DNA from: Fidelibacterota bacterium
GTDB taxonomy: Bacteria; Fidelibacterota; Marinisomatia; Marinisomatales; TCS55
DNA: 7,114 bases
NCBI GenBank assembly: GCA_002701875.1
Contig: NZWI01000019.1
Location: 1-7,114, forward strand
Direction: 5' to 3'
This document shows positions 1 to 6,107 of the stretch, piece after piece. The translations under genes and the position numbers were made by a program. The first letter of the stretch is position 1. Each line of letters starts with the position of its first letter. The notes beneath the pieces were generated by a model. It worked only from the letters and a program-made list of their open reading frames with translations, was not told the origin of the DNA and did no database searches.

Positions 1-93
1 GTTTAGTGAACATTTTGAATCAGGATAATTTTCTTTAAGAACTTCAACTACTTTTTTAGCTCGGGCTTTTTTATCAGTGTTAGTTTCCCTCAC
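1..93 (-). CDS. nth: Endonuclease III, N-terminal fragment (partial, runs off window)
   Basis: This is the first 31 codons of a gene that leaves the window at base 1. Endonuclease III is a HhH-GPD DNA glycosylase/AP lyase that removes oxidised pyrimidines in base excision repair. The visible peptide has a basic helix (KKARAKKVVEVLKENYP, residues 8-24) followed by DSKCSLN. This matches the usual opening of bacterial Nth, where a KC-x-LN element directly precedes the conserved PFELL...SAQ segment that would lie outside the window. The helix-hairpin-helix, catalytic Lys/Asp and Fe-S cysteines cannot be seen. The start is a GTG at 93-91, and the sequence GTGA makes it share bases with the stop of the upstream receiver-like gene, which suggests translational coupling. 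No ATG lies just upstream in this frame. The identification rests on a short segment but the pattern is distinctive. Confidence 0.75.
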   Translation of the reverse strand, partial: MRETNTDKKARAKKVVEVLKENYPDSKCSLN

Positions 94-428
94 TTCGACA
101 TTTCTATCAATATTCTTTTTATATTTTTTGCTATAGATGCTTTTGGCAATATCATATCACATCCAATTGACTTATAATCATCTAGAAGACCTTTCTTCAC
201 TTTGTCCATATATCCAATTAAAGTGATACCACTTTGGTTTTTCACTTCAGCAACAAAATCTTGGTCGGCAAATTTTTCTTCATCTAAATCAATAATACCA
301 ATTTCGCAATGATCCGGTAAATCATAAATGGATTCAGCAAAAGTAATATCTATATCCATTTCAACTAAATGATTTGATAGCTCTGTTCCTTTTTGAAAAT
401 CTTTTATAAATAATGCAATATTTTTCAT
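90..428 (-). CDS. Receiver-like (CheY-like) small protein, partly degenerate
   Basis: A 112-residue alpha/beta protein with the length and strand-helix rhythm of a stand-alone response-regulator receiver domain. The opening strand is KNIALFIKD (residues 2-10). The third strand reads EIGIIDLD with Asp47 where the phosphoacceptor Asp normally sits. A later strand, ITLIGYM (68-74), precedes a helix, and GCDMILPK (89-96) places Lys96 where the conserved receiver Lys belongs. Against full function, only one acidic residue (Asp10) stands where receivers usually have an acidic pair, and the usual Thr/Ser at the end of strand 4 is not obvious. There is no output domain. It starts with ATG one base after the DUF309 stop (TAA-A-ATG), and its stop overlaps the nth start. 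The fold call is inference from pattern. It may be a phosphorylation-independent adaptor or an unrelated Rossmann-like protein. Confidence 0.5.
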   Translation of the reverse strand: MKNIALFIKDFQKGTELSNHLVEMDIDITFAESIYDLPDHCEIGIIDLDEEKFADQDFVAEVKNQSGITLIGYMDKVKKGLLDDYKSIGCDMILPKASIAKNIKRILIEMSK

Positions 429-429
429 T

Positions 430-798
430 TTAACTTTTCAAGACTGGCACAAGATCCCAATCAAAATCTCTACAATCATTTAACTCACTATAAACTATTT
501 CAACAGCCTCAATAGAAGATTTCAAATCTGAAAGATTTATGTCGCGATGCATACCGTTATAATCCTCAAACTTTTGTTGACATTTTTTTAATAAGTTTTT
601 GGCGCCTGTTAAATTTCCATTACCTAAGTGAACAAAACTTACAGATAATTGAATCAATCCTTGGACAAATTTTCTATCTGGGAAATTATAATCAGACCAC
701 AAGTCTTCCCATGCTTCGTGAGCTTCAAAATATTCTCCTTTGTCATATTCATCCAAACCTCTTTGAAAAAGCTCGGACATCTTATCTGAGTTATTCAC
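430..798 (-). CDS. DUF309 family protein
   Basis: A small, all-helical protein of 122 residues with the two signatures of DUF309: FEAHEAWEDLW (residues 24-34), and a second helix, FVQGLIQLSVSFVH (44-57), rich in small and aromatic residues. A third helix with GNLTGAKNLLKK follows. The conserved His27/Glu28 and Trp residues are family hallmarks; the biochemical role of the family is not established to my knowledge. The listed start is a GTG that overlaps the 3' end of the upstream hydrolase gene by 8 bases. An in-frame ATG at 780-778 (residue 7, MSELFQRG) sits 10 bases after that stop and fits the usual family N-terminus just as well, so the start is undecided. The stop lies 1 base before the receiver-like gene, so these genes are very probably co-transcribed and coupled. 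The family assignment is firm; the function is unknown. Confidence 0.8.
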   Translation of the reverse strand: MNNSDKMSELFQRGLDEYDKGEYFEAHEAWEDLWSDYNFPDRKFVQGLIQLSVSFVHLGNGNLTGAKNLLKKCQQKFEDYNGMHRDINLSDLKSSIEAVEIVYSELNDCRDFDWDLVPVLKS

Positions 799-1639
799 TT
801 ATAATTACTGATTTTTTTAATCTATAATGCTTTCCATCAAAGTGGACTTTACAAGCTTGATGTAAAGGATCATGTTCAAAAAATATTGTCCAATCTTCTT
901 CAACTGCCTTAGGTATTAATTTACTTTTTTCTTTAAGTGTTAAACCTGAATGAATATCGTATCCCATGATCCATGGCAAAGGGATATGTGCAGCCATTGG
1001 AATTAGATCTGCCATATACATAATAGTTTCTGAACCATCAGTTAATTTTGGTAACATCATTCCAATTGTATGGCCATATGATAATTCTATTTCAATATTT
1101 GGTAAGAAAGGTTCCTTACCATCAACTAGTTCTATCATTCCATTTTGTGCTAAGACAGACCAGTCGTCTTTCAAAAAACTACCTTGATCTCTTTCGGAAG
1201 GAGAATTTGCAAGGTCCCAATTTTCATTCTGCATCCAATAAGTTGCATTTTGAAAAACAGGTACCAATTTTTCATTCATTATTTTTGTATTTCCACCAAT
1301 ATGATCAAAATGTAAATGAGTACAAAAGACATCTGTTATATCATCAGGTGAAAATCCATATTTTGACAATGATAAACTCAAATTAATTGATTCGGTATCA
1401 ATATTATACATTGATTTAAACTTCTCTTGCCATTTATCACCATTCCCAGTATCAATTAATATTTTACGATCATGGCCAACTAATAATAATGATCTTGTGA
1501 CTATTTCAATCCGGTTATTCTTATCTGATGGGGCCTCTTTTTCCCACAATGCCTTAGGAATAATTCCAAACATAGTTCCGCCATCTAGCCCGAATCGACT
1601 TGTCTCAATACTATAGAGCTTGTAACCAGCTATATTCAT
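791..1639 (-). CDS. Metallo-beta-lactamase-fold hydrolase (lactonase-like)
   Basis: A complete 282-residue MBL-fold enzyme with a full dinuclear metal site. It has the THLHFDHIGG motif (His108, His110, Asp112, His113), the distal ligand His190 in SYGHT, bridging Asp211 in MADL, and His256 in FFEHDP near the C terminus. Asp63 in LIDTGNG is the structural Asp of the fold. The opening, which runs to SRFGLDGGTMFG (residues 14-25), is typical of stand-alone MBL proteins related to the N-acyl-homoserine-lactone lactonase/OPHC2-like branch. Catalysis would be hydrolysis of a lactone, ester or phosphotriester; the substrate cannot be read from sequence. It has no signal peptide, so it is likely cytoplasmic. 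The ATG start shares one base with the TAA of the upstream gene (TAATG), and its own end overlaps the DUF309 gene by 8 bases. Fold and metal site are confident; quorum quenching is only one possibility. Confidence 0.9.
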   Translation of the reverse strand: MNIAGYKLYSIETSRFGLDGGTMFGIIPKALWEKEAPSDKNNRIEIVTRSLLLVGHDRKILIDTGNGDKWQEKFKSMYNIDTESINLSLSLSKYGFSPDDITDVFCTHLHFDHIGGNTKIMNEKLVPVFQNATYWMQNENWDLANSPSERDQGSFLKDDWSVLAQNGMIELVDGKEPFLPNIEIELSYGHTIGMMLPKLTDGSETIMYMADLIPMAAHIPLPWIMGYDIHSGLTLKEKSKLIPKAVEEDWTIFFEHDPLHQACKVHFDGKHYRLKKSVIISE

Positions 1640-2514
1640 TATAATAAATTCATAATTCGATTAGAAATATATGACAGATGTATTGGATTTGCATTATTTG
1701 ACAAATATCGAAGAGACTCAAGTTCAATAATTTTTTTTGGGCTATCAATTAATTCTTCAGCAATCTCAATAAAATATCTTCCCCCACTTTTTACATACTT
1801 TGACAGATCGGAGATTTCTTTATTTTCATTAATTATTGTTTTTGAATTTGATTCTTGTTTTGATAACCAATAAGAAATTTCTCGAACAAAACCTAACTTC
1901 CTAATTGAATCAATATTCCATAGTCTATGTGCTGATGTCAAAGTTCCAATTTGATTATTATAAATATTATTATCTATATCAAATTTGATTTCAATATTTT
2001 CATGAGCATGTGGTAATTCTGTTTTTACTATTTCTTTTATTAGACATCGAGTATAATGCCATGTTCCAACTATTTCTTTATCAAAATTCATTACACGATG
2101 TAAATGATATGTGAACAACCCTAATCGATTAAAATCGTGCAAAGCAAGCTCAATCAGAATCTCAAAAGCACTTAATCCATTCTCGCTTACTAAATGTAGT
2201 CGAGCTGCTTCTTGCTCCATTTTTTCATAATCATAATTTGCACATGATTCGATTAAGTCAGATGTAAATACTGTAAGTCCTATGCCTTTTTTTGCAATTT
2301 GATCTAGAAACTCTTGGTCATCTTCTCTTTTAGGATATTGATTTGATGTTTGACCTAATGAGTTCAATAATATTTTTGATGGCTGATCCTTATCATCACC
2401 AATAATATTTTTTATTGAATTTAAAAAAATAATTGGATGATCAATTGAAAGTCCGTCATATTTTGAAATAACGCACCGATCAAAATGCCCCTTAATTGTT
2501 TCTACTAGAGACAC
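1639..2514 (-). CDS. Hypothetical protein, helical, His-rich core; family not recognised
   Basis: I do not recognise this 291-residue protein. It appears soluble and mostly helical, with no signal peptide or membrane segment. The central stretch (residues about 97-175) is the most conserved-looking part: an acidic helix with EAARLHLVSENG, then ALHDFNR, YHLHRV and WHYTR. It carries eight His residues between 107 and 196 (107, 126, 137, 139, 153, 169, 171, 196), several beside acidic residues, so metal binding is conceivable but unproven. The N-terminal 90 residues and the Asn/Ser-rich C terminus are less distinctive. The start is GTG at 2514-2512, two bases after the stop of the lipoprotein gene; the stop overlaps the hydrolase ATG by one base. 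Tight coupling on both sides argues that it is a real gene expressed with its neighbours. Its function cannot be inferred. Confidence 0.8.
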   Translation of the reverse strand: MSLVETIKGHFDRCVISKYDGLSIDHPIIFLNSIKNIIGDDKDQPSKILLNSLGQTSNQYPKREDDQEFLDQIAKKGIGLTVFTSDLIESCANYDYEKMEQEAARLHLVSENGLSAFEILIELALHDFNRLGLFTYHLHRVMNFDKEIVGTWHYTRCLIKEIVKTELPHAHENIEIKFDIDNNIYNNQIGTLTSAHRLWNIDSIRKLGFVREISYWLSKQESNSKTIINENKEISDLSKYVKSGGRYFIEIAEELIDSPKKIIELESLRYLSNNANPIHLSYISNRIMNLL

Positions 2515-2516
2515 AA

Positions 2517-3203
2517 TTATTTTTTATCATTTTTTTTCTTAGGCGCATCAATATCAAAGAAAATACTCAGAGACAGTCCTGTTAATCGCGAAAATTCTGA
2601 AGGAAATCCGGTAGCAGAATCTTTCATGGGTTTATCTGCAAATCTTGGCGGGTTATCTGGTGAGCTCGGATCATATTTTGGATTAAATAATTGTTTGATT
2701 GGCAATGATGCTGGGTCATGAAAATAACCAAATTCTACCCCCCATCGTGGATTGGACTGGAACCCCATTAGTAAGCCAAGTCGGTTACTTGAGTTATTAG
2801 TAATGCCATTCTGGATGATCATTCCTCTGAACCCTATCCATCTCGATTTTAGATAACCATTATCTGCTTTATTTGTTTTGAATTTATAGTAGGTAGCATC
2901 AATGTTATAATTTGGGTTTAAAGACCATGCTAAATTGATTAGATCCCATTTATTTTCTTTATGGAAAACTACACGGCTATAGTCAATGCCAGTACCATAT
3001 ATAGGCAATCCAACGCGAAAACCAATTTCACTTTTATCACTAATTCCTTTACGATACCACATATAAGGGGCCACATTTTCTACAGATAACGCATAACCTT
3101 TTCTTGATTTTCCAGCTTCTGGCAAATGAGGGTTAATTACAGGGTGTGAGGCACAACCGACAAATATAAGAAAACATAGATCTATTGGAATAACCCATCT
3201 CAT
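2517..3203 (-). CDS. Putative lipoprotein with beta-strand-rich, outer-membrane-like body
   Basis: A 228-residue protein with a short hydrophobic leader (residues 1-16) ending in FVGC, so Cys17 is the candidate lipidated residue of a type II signal peptide. The leader is imperfect: only one Arg, and Asp8 inside the hydrophobic run. After Cys17 and a short linker the body is a series of alternating-pattern strands rich in Gly, Tyr and Trp (for example YALSVENVAPYMWY 37-50, GFRVGLPIYG 61-70, RWGVEFGYF 153-161). It ends with a strand at LTGLSLSIFFDI (208-219) and a Lys-rich tail (KKKNDKK). This resembles a small outer-membrane barrel or a surface lipoprotein of the envelope. The only in-frame start in the preceding gap is the ATG at 3203, and no Shine-Dalgarno site is visible. 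It begins the six-gene run leading to nth, 76 bp after citrate synthase. Exact family unknown. Confidence 0.65.
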   Translation of the reverse strand: MRWVIPIDLCFLIFVGCASHPVINPHLPEAGKSRKGYALSVENVAPYMWYRKGISDKSEIGFRVGLPIYGTGIDYSRVVFHKENKWDLINLAWSLNPNYNIDATYYKFKTNKADNGYLKSRWIGFRGMIIQNGITNNSSNRLGLLMGFQSNPRWGVEFGYFHDPASLPIKQLFNPKYDPSSPDNPPRFADKPMKDSATGFPSEFSRLTGLSLSIFFDIDAPKKKNDKK

Positions 3204-3279
3204 AAATAAAAAATAAGATTTATCTTTAGAAGAAAAAATGGCTTTTGTTAAAAAGGAATCAATGGACCAATTAAATAAA

Positions 3280-4539
3280 TCAGGTATTTTTTTTAACCCA
3301 TTCAGTAGTAATTGACTTTGGCCTCATAATGGGTATACCCATTGCGCGATTGATTACCATTTGAGAAATAATACCCATGGTACGTGATATACTAAATAGT
3401 ACCGTATAGTAATTAAATTCTTTTAACCCGTAAAAATATAATAGTGAACCCGATGCAGCATCCACATTAGGCCATGGATTTTTGGCTTTACCATGTTCTT
3501 TTAAAACATTAGGTGCAACCTCATAAAGTTTTTCAACAATAGAAAAGATATTATCATTTATAATATGTTTCTTTCCAAAAGATAAGAATGCAGTGAATCT
3601 TGGGTCAGGACATCTTAGTACAGCGTGACCATATCCAGGGATAACACGTCCATTCTGCAACCTATCCCAACAGAATTTTTCTAACTCCTGCTTATCTGGA
3701 GCCCCATTAAAATAATCATGAACCTCCAAAACAAATTTTAAACATTCTTGATTAGCTAAACCATGGAGTGGACCAGCTAAACCATTTAGACCGGCAGCCA
3801 CAGATAGAAAAGGAGAAGACAATGCAGATGAGACGGTCAATGAACTAAAAGCACTTACATTCCCTCCTTCATGATCACAATGCAGCATCAAATAAAGTCG
3901 CATCAATTTTTTGAAATCATCTCCTTCAAAACCTAGCATATGAGCATAATTCCCAGCCCAATCTAGATTGTTTCCTGGTTCAATTCGCTCTCCTTTATTG
4001 AATCGCATGCGATATATTCCTGCGGCAATTCCTGGCAGAGCACCAATGAGCCTAATTCCATCATCTAATGTCCATTTCCAATAATCTTTCTTGGGTACAC
4101 CTTTATCATATTTTTTTACGAATTCACTATCCACCTGCATAGATTGAATTGCAATTGTAAGCATTGTCATAGGATGCGAATCATCAGGCAGAGAAGAAAG
4201 AACATTCCAAACATACTCGGGTACGTTATTGTGGGCATTAAGTTGATTTTGGATATCCTCTTTGGCAGCTTGATCTGGCAAATCACCAGTTAATAATAAA
4301 TAAAACACCTCTTCAGGAAGAAGCTGTGTTATTTCTAGCAATGGATAACCACGAATTATCAAACCTTTATCAGCTGAAACAGCTGATGTCTCACAAATCA
4401 GCCCTTTTATTCCCCTCATTCCGCCATAAGCCTGATTTACACTGACATCACTAATTTTCTTTTCACCAGCCTGTTCAAGAACAGTATGTATTTCATCTTG
4501 CCAATGGGATATTTTTTCAGATAATACTTTTTGTAGCAT
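3280..4539 (-). CDS. Citrate synthase, mitochondrial (eukaryotic) type
   Basis: Condenses acetyl-CoA with oxaloacetate to give citrate, the entry step of the TCA cycle, in the cytoplasm. The 419 residues cover the full family length without a mitochondrial-style targeting extension. Signature elements follow in order: GGMRGIKGLICETS (39-52), RGYPLLE (63-69), LHCDHEGGNVSAF (219-231) with the first catalytic His region, GPLHGLANQE (256-265) with catalytic His259, PGYGHAVLR (301-309) and DPRF with substrate-binding arginines, NPWPNVDAASG (354-364) with catalytic Asp360, and RPKS (406-409). These match animal/plant mitochondrial citrate synthase much better than the E. coli NADH-regulated hexameric type, so a dimeric enzyme lacking the E. 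coli N-terminal regulatory domain is expected. In the NVDAxSG motif an Ala replaces the His of the animal enzyme. The start is ATG at 4539-4537, with a weak AGG five bases upstream. Confidence 0.97.
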   Translation of the reverse strand: MLQKVLSEKISHWQDEIHTVLEQAGEKKISDVSVNQAYGGMRGIKGLICETSAVSADKGLIIRGYPLLEITQLLPEEVFYLLLTGDLPDQAAKEDIQNQLNAHNNVPEYVWNVLSSLPDDSHPMTMLTIAIQSMQVDSEFVKKYDKGVPKKDYWKWTLDDGIRLIGALPGIAAGIYRMRFNKGERIEPGNNLDWAGNYAHMLGFEGDDFKKLMRLYLMLHCDHEGGNVSAFSSLTVSSALSSPFLSVAAGLNGLAGPLHGLANQECLKFVLEVHDYFNGAPDKQELEKFCWDRLQNGRVIPGYGHAVLRCPDPRFTAFLSFGKKHIINDNIFSIVEKLYEVAPNVLKEHGKAKNPWPNVDAASGSLLYFYGLKEFNYYTVLFSISRTMGIISQMVINRAMGIPIMRPKSITTEWVKKNT

Positions 4540-4614
4540 TCTTACCTAACTAGTAAAATTCATTGTTAAATACTCCACAATTTATGAAAGAAAAGATAAA
4601 TATAGTTTGTCAAA

Positions 4615-5277
4615 TCACTTTAAAAAAGTGAGATAATCATCAAAATTAGATAGAGTAATGTCTGCTAAAGCACAAATATTTTTTCTCTTAATATTTTCAG
4701 TAAAAGCAAAAAAATGAGTTGCTGGACCTTTTAATTTAATTTCATAATCAGTGTATCCGTCACCGATAGCATGGACTTCTCCTTTAAGGTTAAGTAAATT
4801 GGCCTGTTTAACCTTACCTTGATTACTGGATATTATATTTTCTTGATCAATTCCAATTATTTGATTTGAATTATTATATATAAATTCATTGGCATATACA
4901 TTCGAACTTAATATGCCATAATTATTAACTATAGGTTCAATTAATTCTTTAAAACCACCTGAAATAATTATGATTCTTTTACTATTTTTTTTTATGAACA
5001 CTTTATTTTTTTCAAATGAAGGGGTAACGCAGCGTAACAACCTATTTAAAACAGAGAAAATATCAGCTCGATCTAAATTAAGTAAATCCATGCGTTGATC
5101 TAGTGATTGTTTAAAAGGAATATCACCATTCATTCCAGCATTTGTTAAAGATTTGATTCTACTTAATAACACTTCAGAATCTTGGTGGTTACTTAATTTA
5201 TATTTTGCTAATTCATCTAGTGATTCATAAGTAATAAAGGTACTATCAAAATCTACAATTATATAATCAGGTACCAC
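4615..5277 (-). CDS. HAD-superfamily (subfamily IB) phosphatase, phosphoserine-phosphatase-like
   Basis: A 220-residue HAD hydrolase with all four motifs. Motif I is DFDST with nucleophile Asp9 and acid/base Asp11; motif II is IISGG with Ser106; motif III is Lys155 in QGKVKQ; motif IV is GDGYTD with Asp173 and Asp177. The helical C1 cap matches phosphoserine phosphatase at its substrate-contact positions: Glu18 in YESLDELA, Met49 in AGMNGD and Arg62 in SLDQRM, which correspond to the residues that hold the serine moiety in Methanocaldococcus SerB. Dephosphorylation of O-phosphoserine is therefore the leading reading. However, the neighbours are not serA or serC; the gene starts with GTG two bases after a nucleotidyltransferase, so a different phospho-compound remains possible. 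No membrane segment or signal peptide is present. Family confident, substrate moderate. Confidence 0.85.
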   Translation of the reverse strand: MVPDYIIVDFDSTFITYESLDELAKYKLSNHQDSEVLLSRIKSLTNAGMNGDIPFKQSLDQRMDLLNLDRADIFSVLNRLLRCVTPSFEKNKVFIKKNSKRIIIISGGFKELIEPIVNNYGILSSNVYANEFIYNNSNQIIGIDQENIISSNQGKVKQANLLNLKGEVHAIGDGYTDYEIKLKGPATHFFAFTENIKRKNICALADITLSNFDDYLTFLK

Positions 5278-5279
5278 GA

Positions 5280-6011
5280 TTATTTTTTGAAAAGGTCAGA
5301 CTTTACTAAATCCCTTGCATTCTCAAGATCTTCGATAAAGTCGATTTCAATGCATGGCAAGTCAGACACATTCTCATAATAAACTGCATGGTCAGCTAAT
5401 ATTGGGTGCATTGCAGCTTCGAAATAATCCGATTTCCCTCCCGCTTTTATTAATTTATCAAGTGAGTCAAAAAATGTATTTGAAAAATCATTTGATAACT
5501 TGGCTACTCCAATAAATTCACCTAGGCAATTATCCTCGATTAGATCTTTTCCAATAGCAACAAGTCTTTGATTATCTCCTTCGATTACCTTGACTTCTTC
5601 CTTACCACATGCTTTAGGATCAACAGCTAGGACGGAATTATAAGATGAATTTATTAATCGATTAAGTAATTCATGAGGGTACAACACATCAGCATTTAAT
5701 AAAATGAATCGATTACCTCTGATTACCCGATCACAAAGTTGTAATGAATAAGCTGTATTTGTTTCAAAATAATGGTGATTAATTATGAAATTAAAATCCA
5801 TTGACGGATAATTAGTCTCTAGATGATCAATTAGTGTTTCTCTATGGTAGCCTACTACAATTGTTACATTATTAATTTCCGACTGTTTTAGAGAATCCAA
5901 TTGATGATCAATAATTGATTTCTCTCCAACTTTGATTAAACATTTTGGTATATCATAAGTAACAGGATAGAGTCTCCTTGATACCCCCGCAGCAAGTATA
6001 ACAGCTTTCAT
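5280..6011 (-). CDS. Nucleotidyltransferase, sugar/choline-phosphate cytidylyltransferase-like
   Basis: Transfers a nucleotidyl group from NTP to a phosphorylated small molecule. The 243 residues form a single NTP_transferase (GT-A-like) domain. The nucleotide loop is ILAAGVSRRLYPVT (5-18), followed by PKCL with Lys23. Asp108 in LLNADVL and Asp224 in IEIDF are the two metal-binding aspartates. The segments YFETNTAYSL (81-90), VAIGKDL (151-157) and GEFIGVAKLS (164-173) resemble the phosphocholine / inositol-phosphate / aminoethylphosphonate cytidylyltransferase group more than glucose-1-phosphate thymidylyl- or uridylyltransferases, so CTP is the likely donor. There is no left-handed beta-helix acyltransferase domain, so it is not GlmU. 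The ATG start follows the divergent intergenic region, and the phosphatase gene begins two bases after its stop. The exact substrate is unresolved. Confidence 0.85.
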   Translation of the reverse strand: MKAVILAAGVSRRLYPVTYDIPKCLIKVGEKSIIDHQLDSLKQSEINNVTIVVGYHRETLIDHLETNYPSMDFNFIINHHYFETNTAYSLQLCDRVIRGNRFILLNADVLYPHELLNRLINSSYNSVLAVDPKACGKEEVKVIEGDNQRLVAIGKDLIEDNCLGEFIGVAKLSNDFSNTFFDSLDKLIKAGGKSDYFEAAMHPILADHAVYYENVSDLPCIEIDFIEDLENARDLVKSDLFKK

Positions 6012-6107
6012 AGACCTATAAATTACCGATTATACTAATAGTGATGAAAAATAAATTATAAGGTTAATTTCCATCCGGAGAAAACATCCAAAAACATAAA
6101 TTTATTT
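6012..6107. promoter_or_regulatory. Divergent intergenic region with candidate -10 boxes
   Basis: This is the only divergent gap in the window, 96 bp of mostly A+T, so it must hold the promoters of the minus-strand nucleotidyltransferase operon and the plus-strand membrane protein. On the minus strand there are two perfect TATAAT hexamers, at 6034-6029 and 6060-6055; the first would give a very short leader before the ATG at 6011. On the plus strand TATACT (6031-6036) and TATAAG (6057-6062) are candidates. None has a convincing TTGACA-like hexamer at 16-18 bp, and in such AT-rich DNA TATAAT can arise by chance. A CATCC motif occurs twice (6072-6076 and 6086-6090). Location is well supported; the individual boxes are weak. 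Confidence 0.4.

Noticed and set aside
966..1386. Two overlapping plus-strand open frames (966-1187 and 1048-1386) inside the MBL gene.
   Set aside because: They lie wholly antisense to a gene with a complete metal-binding motif set, show no domain-like pattern, and conflict with each other.
2517..3203. An alternative upstream start that would lengthen the lipoprotein leader.
   Set aside because: The frame stays open upstream, but only ATT codons, and no ATG, GTG or TTG, occur in the intergenic part.
3204..3279. A terminator or promoter in the gap between citrate synthase and the lipoprotein gene.
   Set aside because: The only inverted repeat is AAGA-TAAA-TCTT, too short to be a terminator even though T-rich sequence follows. 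No clear promoter hexamer pair was found.
4587..4614. A TTGACA hexamer just after the phosphatase stop, as a -35 box for citrate synthase.
   Set aside because: No acceptable -10 hexamer stands 16-18 bp downstream (CTTTCA at 17 bp); the nearest AT-rich match is 21 bp away.
6012..6107. The CATCC direct repeat as a regulator operator.
   Set aside because: Five-base repeats 14 bp apart are expected by chance, and no dyad symmetry supports a binding site.
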